A DNA stretch of 64,000 bases from a bacterium (lineage in GTDB: Bacteria; Pseudomonadota; Gammaproteobacteria; Burkholderiales; Burkholderiaceae_C), in contig JAVBXK010000011.1 of assembly GCA_030824555.1 (NCBI GenBank), positions 62,001 to 126,000 of the forward strand. The letters run 5' to 3'. The stretch's first letter is position 1, and every line of letters starts with the position of its first letter. Under the pieces are notes generated by a model that worked only from the letters and a program-made list of their open reading frames with translations, searched no databases and was not told the origin of the DNA. This document shows, in pieces, positions 12,185-21,251 of the stretch. A program made the translations under genes and the position numbers.

Positions 12185-12861
12185 CCGACTTTTTTCGCTT
12201 TCCCCACACCCCCCACGTGGCCTGGCTGGCCACGGGCGAGCCACGCGACGACAAGGTGTTTTCACCCGACGAAGCGGACAGCCTGTTGACCGCCCCCATC
12301 GTGCTGGAAGAAAAGCTGGACGGGGCCAACCTGGGGTTTTCCATCTCGCCCGACGGCGTGTTGCGCGCCCAGAACAGGGGGCAGTACCTGCATCAGCCCT
12401 ACCACGGTCAGTTTGCCCGGCTGGGGCCGTGGCTGGCTGCCCACGAGGACAAGTTGTTCGACGCACTGGGCAGCCACCTGATGGCCTTTGGCGAGTGGTG
12501 CGCGGCCCGCCACTCGCTCGACTACGTGGCGTTGCCCGACTGGTGGCTGCTGTTTGACATTTACGACCGCCGCACCGGCCAGTTCTGGAGCACCACCCGG
12601 CGCAACGCATGGGCCGCCGAACTGGGCTTTGTGACCGTGCCCAGGCTGTATGCCGGTGAGGCCAACCTGCACCAACTGCGCGAATGGGTACACGACAGAC
12701 CCAGCCAGTTCCGCCACGGCTATCTGGAAGGGCTGGTGATTCGCCGTGAAAACGCTGACTGGCTGGAACAGCGCGCCAAGCTGGTTCGTGCCGATTTCAC
12801 ACAGGCCATCGACAGCCACTGGCGCAGCCGCGCGCTGGAGTGGAACCGGGTGGTGGTTTAG
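12181..12861 (+). CDS. RNA ligase family (T4 Rnl2-like nucleotidyltransferase)
   Basis: Motif I EEKLDGANLGF (KxDG), LLFDIYDRR, EGLVIR (motif IV), KLVRADF (motif V); ATGA overlap with the upstream PIN gene. Confidence 0.85.
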   Translation: MTDFFRFPHTPHVAWLATGEPRDDKVFSPDEADSLLTAPIVLEEKLDGANLGFSISPDGVLRAQNRGQYLHQPYHGQFARLGPWLAAHEDKLFDALGSHLMAFGEWCAARHSLDYVALPDWWLLFDIYDRRTGQFWSTTRRNAWAAELGFVTVPRLYAGEANLHQLREWVHDRPSQFRHGYLEGLVIRRENADWLEQRAKLVRADFTQAIDSHWRSRALEWNRVVV

Positions 12862-12923
12862 GGGGTGTCTTTTTGGGTGGGTTTTTCGTCAATATTCATC
12901 TCACATTGACTGGAGGTCCTGAC

Positions 12924-14852
12924 ATGGCTGTTCGTGCACTCGTTACCCGTCTTTTGCACCATCCGTGCTTGTCTGTAGTGGGGTGCTTGTCGGCTGTCCT
13001 GCTGGCTGCACCCGCGCTGGCGCAGACCGCCAGCACCATGCGGCTGGGCACCAACCTGACGGAGGTCAACGACTATTCCACCGATCTTCCATTTGTCGAT
13101 GTGTTCAAAATGGCCCGCGACTGGTACACCAGCGCACCGGGTACCTTCGATACCGAAGAAGCCACTCGACTTGACAAAGATGCCCAGGGTTGGGTGCGCT
13201 CGCTCACGCCCACCGCCGGGCCAGCGGTGCGTTACACCAAAGCCTGTACGCTGATCTTTTCCATGGGACCGGTGTCGGGCGGTGCACTGGCCGGGCAGTA
13301 CCCTTACCCGGCAGGGGCTTATGTGGTGCGCTACGACGGCGAGGGCACGCTGGCATACGGGCTGGCCGCACGGCAAGATGCCGGCCAGTCCGCACCCGGG
13401 CGCGATGTGATCAACGTCACCCCGCAAGAACCGGGCATCGAGATCTGCATCACCGCCACCGACCCCCGTGGCATGGGCAACCCCCTGCGCAACATCCGGG
13501 TCTACCCGCCTGGTATGGAGGCCCTGGCGGCCACCGAACAGTTCCACCCCGACTTTCTGGCCCGCACCCAGGCGTTCAGCGTGCTGCGCTTCATGGACTG
13601 GATGCGCACCAACCACAGCACCCAGGCAGACGCCTCGCACCGGCCCCTGCCCACCGACCACAGCTACGCCACGGAACGGGGTGTGTCGGCCGAGGTCATG
13701 GTCGATCTGGCCAACCGCCTGGGGGCCATGCCCTGGTTCAACATGCCGCATGCCGCCACAGACGCCTACGTCACCACCTTTGCCACCGTGGTACGGGACC
13801 GGCTCGCATCTGGTCGCCAAGTTTACGTGGAGTACAGCAACGAAATCTGGAACGACCAGTTCAGCCAGGGACGCTTCATTGGCGACCAGGGGGTGGCACA
13901 GTTCGCGGGCCAGGCGGGCTCTGACTTTGACAAGCGGCTCAACCGTTTCGGCGAGCGCAGCGCACAGGTGTGCCAGCTCTGGCGCAGCGTGTTCGGTGCC
14001 GGGGCGGACCGCGTGCGGTGCGTGATGGGCGGGCAGGCGGCCAACACCTACATTGCCGAAACCGCGCTCGATTGCCCCATGTCCACCCTCAAGCCTTGCC
14101 GGAGCCGGGGCTTCCATGGCCTGGCCATCGCCCCCTATGTCGGCGACCACGTGGGCTTGCCAGCCTACCAGGCGACCGTGCAGGGCTGGACCACCCAGGC
14201 CGATGGCGGGCTGGCCAAACTGTTCAACGAACTGAACACCGGCAACGAACTGAATGACGAAGGCGGCGGCATGCCCGTGGTGCGCCAACGCATTGCCGCA
14301 CATGCCACGCTGGCCCGTGCGCAAGGGGTCCAACTGCTGGCATACGAAGGCGGTCAGCACCTGGTGGGCGTGGGCGCACCGGCTGATGTCGATGCCATCA
14401 ACACCCTGTTCGACGCCGCCAACCGCGATGCCCGCATGGGCACGCTTTACCGCGCCTACCTGGCGGACTGGGGCAGCTTGGGCGGGGGGCTGTTCATGCA
14501 CTTCAGCAACGTGGGCAGCTACTCGCGCTTTGGCCGCTGGGGGGCGTTGGAGATGGGTTCGCAGACCGCTTCACCCAAGTTTGACGCCCTGATGTCGGTG
14601 GCTGACACCGTGCACGGCGCGCGGTCGAACTGCCTGTTCGACTGGGCCCAAGGCCAGTTTGGCAGCCTCTTCGGCCAGGGCAGCACGGCGGGCACTGCGC
14701 CACCCTACACCTACCGCCTGTACGGCACTGGCAATGCGCTGGCCACGTCGTCGGCAGACCGCCAAGTGTGGGCGCTGGGACCGGTCACGGGCAGTGTCTT
14801 GGTCAGCGTGGGTGCCATGGCCGATTGGGTGGTGACCGCTGGTTGTGAGTGA
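12924..14852 (+). CDS. secreted protein, putative cellulose-binding/glycosidase-like
   Basis: Signal peptide (…LSAVLLAAPALAQ); LGTNLTEVNDYSTDLPFVDVFK; VYVEYSNEIWN. Confidence 0.6.
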   Translation: MAVRALVTRLLHHPCLSVVGCLSAVLLAAPALAQTASTMRLGTNLTEVNDYSTDLPFVDVFKMARDWYTSAPGTFDTEEATRLDKDAQGWVRSLTPTAGPAVRYTKACTLIFSMGPVSGGALAGQYPYPAGAYVVRYDGEGTLAYGLAARQDAGQSAPGRDVINVTPQEPGIEICITATDPRGMGNPLRNIRVYPPGMEALAATEQFHPDFLARTQAFSVLRFMDWMRTNHSTQADASHRPLPTDHSYATERGVSAEVMVDLANRLGAMPWFNMPHAATDAYVTTFATVVRDRLASGRQVYVEYSNEIWNDQFSQGRFIGDQGVAQFAGQAGSDFDKRLNRFGERSAQVCQLWRSVFGAGADRVRCVMGGQAANTYIAETALDCPMSTLKPCRSRGFHGLAIAPYVGDHVGLPAYQATVQGWTTQADGGLAKLFNELNTGNELNDEGGGMPVVRQRIAAHATLARAQGVQLLAYEGGQHLVGVGAPADVDAINTLFDAANRDARMGTLYRAYLADWGSLGGGLFMHFSNVGSYSRFGRWGALEMGSQTASPKFDALMSVADTVHGARSNCLFDWAQGQFGSLFGQGSTAGTAPPYTYRLYGTGNALATSSADRQVWALGPVTGSVLVSVGAMADWVVTAGCE

Positions 14853-14857
14853 AAACA

Positions 14858-14900
14858 ATAGCTGCTACCGCTTGTGTACAAAGCGGTAGAGGCTGATTTT
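14858..14900 (+). repeat. RTAGC-N20-GCG element copy 1
   Basis: ATAGCTGCTACCGCTTGTGTACAAAGCGGTAGAGGCTGATTTT; perfect 9-bp stem CTACCGCTT/AAGCGGTAG. Confidence 0.8.
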
Positions 14901-14902
14901 CC

Positions 14903-16330
14903 TTACAAAATGCGCGCCACCAGCGCCCCGCGCGTGGCGTCTTCCTGGCCAGGCACCGGGATCCACACCTTCATGGGGTTGCCCAGCGCCACCTGAATAG
15001 GCTGGCCTTTGTCGTCTTTCATCTGGTCGAGTTTGACCAGGCGGTTGCCACCGGGGTGAATCACCTCGATGGTGTCGCCGACCGAGAACTTGTTTTTGGT
15101 CTCGATCTCGGCCCAGCCGTCGGCCACGCTCAGCACCTCGCCCACGTACTGGCTGTGCCGGGCTTCAGAACCGCCGGTTTCGTAGTTCTGGTAATCGTGC
15201 GCAGGGCGGCGCTCCAGGAAGCCGCTGGTGTAGCCCCGGTTGGCCAGGCTTTCCAGCTGGGCAATCAGTTCGGGGTTGAAGGGCTTGCCTGCCACCGCGT
15301 CGTCAATGGCGCGGCGGTAAATCTGGGCGGTGCGCGTCACGTAGTACTGGCTCTTGGTGCGGCCTTCTACTTTCAGCGAGTCGACCCCGATTTGGGCCAG
15401 CCGCGCCACGTGCTCCACGGCACGCAGGTCCTTGCTGTTCATGATGTAGGTGCCGTGCTCGTCCTCCATGATGGGCATCAGCTGGCCTGGGCGCTCGGCC
15501 TCTTCCAGCAGGTACACCTTGTCGGCGGCGGGGTGGCGGGCGCTGCCACCGCAGGCGGCAAAGGCGCTTTCGGCCTGCTGCTGTTCCTGCGCAAAGCTGA
15601 AGTCGGCCCCCAGTTTGTCAGCCTGCGCGGGCATCACGTCGCCGCTGTCGGACGTTTGGGTGTCGCTGGGTTTGTACTCCCAGCGGCAGGCGTTGGTGCA
15701 GGTGCCCTGGTTGGGGTCCCGGCGGTTGAAGTAGCCACTGAGCAGGCAACGCCCTGAATAGGCAATGCACAGCGCGCCGTGCACAAACACCTCCAGCTCC
15801 ATGTCGGGGCACTCGTTGCGGATGGCCTCGATCTCTTCCAGGCTCAGCTCGCGCGACAAAATGATGCGCGTCACGCCCACCTTCTGCCAGAACTTCACGG
15901 TGGCGTGGTTGACGGTGTTGGCCTGCACCGAGAGGTGAATGGGCACGTGGTTCCACGCGCCGCTGTGCATCTTGTCCAGCACCATCATGATCAGGCCGGG
16001 GTCGGCCATGATGATGCCGTCGGGTTTCATCTCGATGATGGGCTCGATGTCGCGCAGGTAGGTGCGCACCTTGTCGTTGTGCGGCAGCAGGTTGCTGGTC
16101 AAAAAGAACTTTTTGCCGCGCTGGTGGGCTTCTTCAATGCCTTGTGCAATCTGTTCCAACCGGAACTCGTTGTTGCGGGCACGCAAGGAGTAGCGGGGTT
16201 GGCCGGCGTACACGGCATCTGCGCCGAAATCGTAGGCGGCGCGCATTTTGGCCAGTGAGCCAGCGGGCAGCAGCAGTTCGGGGCTTTTGAGCAAGGGGGT
16301 AGCCATGGGGTTTGGAGTCGAGGCGTTCAT
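14903..16330 (-). CDS. U32 family peptidase, YegQ/TrhP-like (tRNA hydroxylation protein)
   Basis: ELLLPAGSLAKMRAAYDFGADAVYAGQPRYSLRARNNEF; EVFVHGALCIAYSGRCLLSGYFNRRDPNQGTCTNACRW. Confidence 0.92.
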   Translation of the reverse strand: MNASTPNPMATPLLKSPELLLPAGSLAKMRAAYDFGADAVYAGQPRYSLRARNNEFRLEQIAQGIEEAHQRGKKFFLTSNLLPHNDKVRTYLRDIEPIIEMKPDGIIMADPGLIMMVLDKMHSGAWNHVPIHLSVQANTVNHATVKFWQKVGVTRIILSRELSLEEIEAIRNECPDMELEVFVHGALCIAYSGRCLLSGYFNRRDPNQGTCTNACRWEYKPSDTQTSDSGDVMPAQADKLGADFSFAQEQQQAESAFAACGGSARHPAADKVYLLEEAERPGQLMPIMEDEHGTYIMNSKDLRAVEHVARLAQIGVDSLKVEGRTKSQYYVTRTAQIYRRAIDDAVAGKPFNPELIAQLESLANRGYTSGFLERRPAHDYQNYETGGSEARHSQYVGEVLSVADGWAEIETKNKFSVGDTIEVIHPGGNRLVKLDQMKDDKGQPIQVALGNPMKVWIPVPGQEDATRGALVARIL

Positions 16331-16450
16331 GGGGTCATATTGTCCGCTGGTCCGCACACACTGGTGGGTGCCAGGCCCACGGGCGTGTCGTGGGGTTGCC
16401 CTGACAAGCATCAAATCAAGCTGTCGGCAAAGCTCGCACAATGCACCCCC

Positions 16451-17698
16451 ATGAACAAACTAGTGTTGATTGCCGGTGGCGGCATTGGTGGCATGGGGCT
16501 GGCCGTGGCGCTGTCCCGTGCGGGGCTCAACGTGGACTTGCTGGAGCAAACGCCCGAGTTCTCGGAAGTGGGGGCCGGCATACAGCTGGGCCCCAACGCC
16601 GTGCGGGTGTTGTCTGACTGGGGTTTGTCCAACGCGCTGCAGGCGGTGGCGGCGTTCCCCGACCGCTTGCGCGTGCGCGATGCCCACCAGGGCACCGTGC
16701 TGGGTGAACTGGCCCTGAGCGAGCGGTCACGCCAGCTGTACGGCCAGCCTTACGCCACCATCCACCGTGCCGATGCCCTGCAGGTGTTGCTGCAAGCCGC
16801 ACAAGCCGAGCCCCGTGTGACCTTGCACCTGAAAGAGCGTGCGCGCAGTGTTTGCGAGCTGCCCGATGGCGTGAACGTGCTCACAGAAAGTGGTCGCCAC
16901 TACATGGGCGATGCCCTGATCGGCTGCGATGGCCTGTGGAGCGTGGTGCGCCGCCACGTCATGGCCGGCCCGGCCGGATTGGTGCCTGGCAACGACCCGC
17001 CGCTGGACATCCCGCCCCGGTTCTCAGGGCACATTGCCTACCGGGGCATGGTGGCCCAGGCCGACTTGCCCGACAGCCTGCGCACGCAGAGCGTGACAGC
17101 GTGGTTCGGCCCCAAGCTGCACGTGGTGCAGTACCCCGTGCGGCGGGGTGAGCTGGTCAACGTGGTGGCCGTGGTCGAAGGCCGACAGACCGGCAACCCC
17201 CAGGGCTGGAGCAACGATGCCAGCCGCACCGAGTTGTTGCAAACCATTGGAGCCGTGCACCCGCAGTTGCGCGACATGCTGGAGGCCGTGACCCTGTGGA
17301 AGCTCTGGCCCCTGAACGACCGGCCACCCATGACCGGCCCCTATGAGCACGCCCAGGGGCGGGTGGCGCTGGCGGGCGATGCGGCGCACCCCATGCGCCC
17401 CTACCTGGCACAAGGTGCCGCCATGGCGCTGGAAGACGCGTGGACGCTGGGCCGCCTGGCGCAAAAGGCACAGGCCACTGACAGCGCCGCCCCCATCCCG
17501 TGGGCTGACCTGTTTCAACGCTATGCCAACGGGCGCTGGCAGCGCAATGCGCGGGTACAGGCCAACTCCATCAGCAATGGCAAGGTGTTTCATGCCGACG
17601 GCTTGCTGCGCTGGGGCCGCAACGCCGCCATGTCGCTGATGGGCAACACGCTGATGGACAAACCGTGGCTCTACAGCGGGCCACCCGACTTGGCATGA
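16451..17698 (+). CDS. FAD-dependent monooxygenase (3-hydroxybenzoate 6-hydroxylase/salicylate hydroxylase type)
   Basis: GGGIGGMGLAVALSRAG; GDAAHPMRPYLAQGAAMALEDAW. Confidence 0.9.
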   Translation: MNKLVLIAGGGIGGMGLAVALSRAGLNVDLLEQTPEFSEVGAGIQLGPNAVRVLSDWGLSNALQAVAAFPDRLRVRDAHQGTVLGELALSERSRQLYGQPYATIHRADALQVLLQAAQAEPRVTLHLKERARSVCELPDGVNVLTESGRHYMGDALIGCDGLWSVVRRHVMAGPAGLVPGNDPPLDIPPRFSGHIAYRGMVAQADLPDSLRTQSVTAWFGPKLHVVQYPVRRGELVNVVAVVEGRQTGNPQGWSNDASRTELLQTIGAVHPQLRDMLEAVTLWKLWPLNDRPPMTGPYEHAQGRVALAGDAAHPMRPYLAQGAAMALEDAWTLGRLAQKAQATDSAAPIPWADLFQRYANGRWQRNARVQANSISNGKVFHADGLLRWGRNAAMSLMGNTLMDKPWLYSGPPDLA

Positions 17699-17723
17699 TG
17701 GGCCGTGTGCGCTTGAATCATTC

Positions 17724-17768
17724 ATAGCACTCAACGTTTGATGTAAAAGCGTTGAGTGCCTTTTTTTT
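17724..17768 (+). repeat. RTAGC-N20-GCG element copy 2, also shaped as a Rho-independent terminator
   Basis: ATAGCACTCAACGTTTGATGTAAAAGCGTTGAGTGCCTTTTTTTT; 10-bp perfect stem GCACTCAACG/CGTTGAGTGC followed by T8. Confidence 0.85.
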
Positions 17769-17790
17769 ATTTGATATTTTGGAGTCCGGT

Positions 17791-18840
17791 ATGCATGCCA
17801 AGCTGAAACCCTCTTGTCGCCGATCTGTCACACAGGTGCTGGTGCGCCTGTGTGGCCTGGGTGCCGTGGCGGCGGGCCTGTCGGCGTCGCTGGTGGTACC
17901 TGCCTTCGCCGCGCCTGGTGCGCCCGGCGCGCAGCCTGCGCCGGCGGCGTGGCCCAGCCAACCCATGAAGCTGGTGGTGGGGTTCCCGGCCGGGTCGTCA
18001 CCCGACATCACGGCCCGCATGCTGGCCGAACCCTTGGCGCAGGCGCTGGGCCAGCCCGTGGTGGTCGACAACAAACCCGGTGCCGGGGGCAACATCGGTG
18101 CCGCTGCCGTGGCACAGGCCAAAGACGGCCACACCCTGGGGCTGATGATCAACGGCAACCTGACCATTGCCAAAATCCTGAATCCGGCCACGCCCTATGA
18201 CCCGCTGAAAGACCTGGCGCCCGTGTCACTCATTGCCACCGCGCCGCTGGTGTTGACCGCCCCCGTCAACCTGCCTGCTGGCGGTGCCGCCTTCCTGGCT
18301 GCGGGCAAACAAGCGGGTGGGGCGTGGAACTACGGCACCCCCGGCGTGGGCACCGTGGCACACCTGGGGGCCGAGTTGCTGAAAAACCGTGTCGGCCTCA
18401 CGGCCGTGCACGTGCCGTACCCGGGCAACCCGCAGGTCATCACCGGCATGTTGGGTGGCCAGACGCACTTTGCGTTGCTGCCGCCGGGCCTGGCCATGCC
18501 GCAGGTGAAAGCGGGCAAGCTGCACGCGGTGGGTGTCACGTCGGCCGGGCGCAGCAGCCTGGTACCCGACGTGTCCAGTCTGGCCGAGGCCGGTCTGTCG
18601 GGTTTTCAACTCGAAATCTGGAACGCCGTGGCCGCCCCGGCTGGCATGCCTGCCGCACACATACAGAAGGTGGCCAACGCACTTGTTGACATCGTGCGCC
18701 GCCCCGAGATGCGGCAAAAACTGTTCAACCAGGGTTGGCAGGTGGCTGGCACGTCGCCCGAGGGCCTGGCCAACCGCATCAAAGCCGATACCGCACAAAT
18801 GGCCGAAGTCATCCGCATGCAGGGCATCAAGGCGCAATGA
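17791..18840 (+). CDS. Bug-family (TctC-like) tripartite tricarboxylate transporter substrate-binding protein
   Basis: WPSQPMKLVVGFPAGSSPDITARMLAEPL; VVVDNKPGAGGNIG. Confidence 0.94.
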   Translation: MHAKLKPSCRRSVTQVLVRLCGLGAVAAGLSASLVVPAFAAPGAPGAQPAPAAWPSQPMKLVVGFPAGSSPDITARMLAEPLAQALGQPVVVDNKPGAGGNIGAAAVAQAKDGHTLGLMINGNLTIAKILNPATPYDPLKDLAPVSLIATAPLVLTAPVNLPAGGAAFLAAGKQAGGAWNYGTPGVGTVAHLGAELLKNRVGLTAVHVPYPGNPQVITGMLGGQTHFALLPPGLAMPQVKAGKLHAVGVTSAGRSSLVPDVSSLAEAGLSGFQLEIWNAVAAPAGMPAAHIQKVANALVDIVRRPEMRQKLFNQGWQVAGTSPEGLANRIKADTAQMAEVIRMQGIKAQ

Positions 18841-18913
18841 GGGTTGGCAGCCTACGCGGTGCAGTGGCAGACCGCTAAACTGGGCCGCCCACCCCACCCT
18901 CCCGGGAGCTGCC

Positions 18914-19828
18914 ATGACCCCATCGAAACGCGCTGTCCGTCCTGCAGCCGACGCCCCCGTGCGGCCCCCCCGTCAGGCGGCTCAGACAGCGCCCGTGTCC
19001 ACACCGGCTGTGCCAGCCAAGGTGGCAAGCAAAGCGGCAGCCAAAACGACTGTCGAAGCGGCTGTCAAAGCGACTACCCATGCGGGTGCCAAAGCGACAA
19101 CCCGAACTGCCGCGATCACGCGTGCCAAGTCAACGGACGCGGTGGCCGTCAAGGTATCTCGTACCCAGGTGGGCGCAAAGACGCTTGCCGTCAGCGCCGC
19201 CCGCACCACGTCAGACGCCGTGCGGCCCCGCCTGCGTGCCAAAGCGGTGGCGGCCGAGCAAGGTCTGGTCAGTGGGCTGGTCCACAGCCTTCAGGATTTG
19301 CCCACCAAACTGCTGGCCCGCCTGGGCACTGCCAGCGAACTGGCCGCCGTGCTGGTCAAGGCGCAAATGCCCAAACCGGCCAACAAGGCACTGGTTGACC
19401 AGGCTGCGCATTTCCTGCGCGACCTGCGCGAGGCCGCCCAGCTGTCGCTGGATGACCTGGCCAAAGCGCTGACGCTGGAAGACGCCTCGCTGCTGTCGCT
19501 GGTTGAAAGTGGCAAGGTGGGGCTGCCGTTCGACATCATCCTGCGCATGGCCACGGTGCTGGGCAAGAACGACCCGGTGGGTTTTGTGCTGAAGGTGACG
19601 CGGGCGTACAACCCCGGCATCTGGGCCACGCTGGACAAGCTGGGCATCGGCAAACTGGTGGTGCAAGCGGGGCGCGAGCGTGAATTTGCCAACATCTACC
19701 GCGCCAACGAGGCCGGGCGTCAGCTCAACGACGCCGAGTTTGCCGCTGCGTTGCGCTTCGTGGCAGCAGCCTTTGACACGGCAGTGGTGTGTCAGCAGCA
19801 GGCCAATGAACGGGGGGGGCAGTCATGA
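18914..19828 (+). CDS. XRE-type HTH protein with Lys/Ala-rich histone-H1-like N-terminal tail
   Basis: ~100-aa AK/AT/AR-rich tail (KVASKAAAKTTVEAAVKATTHAGAKATTRTAA...) then HTH (FLRDLREAAQLSLDDLAKALTLEDASLLSLVESGKVGLP); start at ATGACCCCATCG. Confidence 0.75.
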   Translation: MTPSKRAVRPAADAPVRPPRQAAQTAPVSTPAVPAKVASKAAAKTTVEAAVKATTHAGAKATTRTAAITRAKSTDAVAVKVSRTQVGAKTLAVSAARTTSDAVRPRLRAKAVAAEQGLVSGLVHSLQDLPTKLLARLGTASELAAVLVKAQMPKPANKALVDQAAHFLRDLREAAQLSLDDLAKALTLEDASLLSLVESGKVGLPFDIILRMATVLGKNDPVGFVLKVTRAYNPGIWATLDKLGIGKLVVQAGREREFANIYRANEAGRQLNDAEFAAALRFVAAAFDTAVVCQQQANERGGQS

Positions 19829-20295
19829 TGGCACCTGTTCATACCTTGCGCGCCGTGTTTGCACTCAGCGTGTTCGCCTGCTCGGTCATTTTGGTGCTGT
19901 TTGTGCGGGGCAGGGTGACGTGGACCGACGCGTTCTGGGTTCAGCTGTTCGTGGCCGCTTTCGTCGTCTGCCTGGGCATCTGCCTCATCGCATTCCGCCA
20001 CGGCGACATGAGGCTGCGGGACGTGTCGTTGGCGGTGCTCGCCAAGGTATTTTTCCCCCAGCTTGTGTTCATGTACATCGCCTCGGCTGTGGGCATCACG
20101 CTGGTCTCTATGGTGGTCATCTATGCCATCACGGCCTCGGTACAGAGCTCTGTCGCACTGGCTGTCATTGCCGGGTTGTGGCTTGCGCTTTGGTTCGCGC
20201 CGGGCGTGGCGTCACTCACCACTTGGCGCAAGCTGCGCGCCTTGCGCGGTGCGCCCGATCAGTACAGGTCGGTGTCGGCCAGGGTGAGGGCGTAA
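19825..20295 (+). CDS. small membrane protein of unknown function
   Basis: Four predicted TM stretches; ATGA overlap with the upstream HTH gene. Confidence 0.7.
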   Translation: MMAPVHTLRAVFALSVFACSVILVLFVRGRVTWTDAFWVQLFVAAFVVCLGICLIAFRHGDMRLRDVSLAVLAKVFFPQLVFMYIASAVGITLVSMVVIYAITASVQSSVALAVIAGLWLALWFAPGVASLTTWRKLRALRGAPDQYRSVSARVRA

Positions 20296-21251
20296 TGCTG
20301 GTTGATGTCTTGGGCGCTGTGCAGTGGGCTGTACAGCGTGAAAGCCGGCAACACGGGCAACGGCGACTGACCGCCTGACCAGCCCAGCTGCCGCAGGGCG
20401 CGTTGTTCGGGGCAGGCGTTGGCCATGTAAGTGACCACTTGCGTGATGCCTTGCCTGCCCAGCCAGTGGACCAGCTGGGTCCAGGCGTCGCGAACTTGCT
20501 GGGGTTGGGTGGGCAGGATGCAGTCAACCAGCACAGCCTGGGTACCCTTGGACAGCCGCCACACCATGTAACCCAACGGGATGGGTTCGGTGGCGCTGCG
20601 CAAGGCAAAGCAGTGGTAGGTGTGACCCTGGCGCGGGTCGAAGCGCCAGGCCAGAAAGGCTTGGTCGCGTACCAGGCTCCAACGCACTTGCTGGCTGCGC
20701 TGTGCCCAAAGCGCTGTCCATTCGGCGTGCTCAAAGTGGGTGATGCCCAGCTGCACGCTGCAGCCGGGCTGCGCCGAGCCTGGCACCACCGGGCTTTGCA
20801 GCCAGGTCCCCCCCTGAAAGGGTTGGAGGTTGCCCGCCAGAAACGCCAGTTTCATGCGCCGGTTGAGCCCAAAGCCTAGGCCCAGCGCGGCAAAGTCGCG
20901 CTGGTGGGCTTGAAAGGCGGTTTCCATTTGCACGTAAGGCGCGTGCTTGCCACCGTTGCGCCATCGGGGGTGGCTGAAGCTGTCGGAGCCGTGCAACACA
21001 GTGGCTTCGGTACCGTTGAGTTGCGCACGTTGCGCCGTGGCACCCAGGAATGCAATCACACCGTCCTGAGGGTGGCAGGCTACCCAACCCCGCCAGGCTT
21101 GGGGTTGGTGGGTACGGAATTTCCAGGCCCAGGTTTCGGGGGTGTGGCAGTCGAGAAAGCTGTGGGCAAAGCCGGCTTGGACCAACGGCCAGTCGGCATC
21201 GGTCATTTCACGGACGGTGTAGCTGGCTTCAGTGGGGGCAGCGGTGTTCAT
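20259..21251 (-). CDS. GNAT-like acyltransferase
   Basis: YTVREMTDADWPLVQAGFAHSF N-terminal GNAT-like strand; 4-nt overlap with the upstream glycosyltransferase gene. Confidence 0.6.
   Translation of the reverse strand: MNTAAPTEASYTVREMTDADWPLVQAGFAHSFLDCHTPETWAWKFRTHQPQAWRGWVACHPQDGVIAFLGATAQRAQLNGTEATVLHGSDSFSHPRWRNGGKHAPYVQMETAFQAHQRDFAALGLGFGLNRRMKLAFLAGNLQPFQGGTWLQSPVVPGSAQPGCSVQLGITHFEHAEWTALWAQRSQQVRWSLVRDQAFLAWRFDPRQGHTYHCFALRSATEPIPLGYMVWRLSKGTQAVLVDCILPTQPQQVRDAWTQLVHWLGRQGITQVVTYMANACPEQRALRQLGWSGGQSPLPVLPAFTLYSPLHSAQDINQHYALTLADTDLY

Noticed and set aside
12858-14501. 547-aa minus-strand ORF opposite the secreted protein gene
   Set aside because: Shadow ORF; the plus-strand frame has a signal peptide and coherent protein-like sequence.
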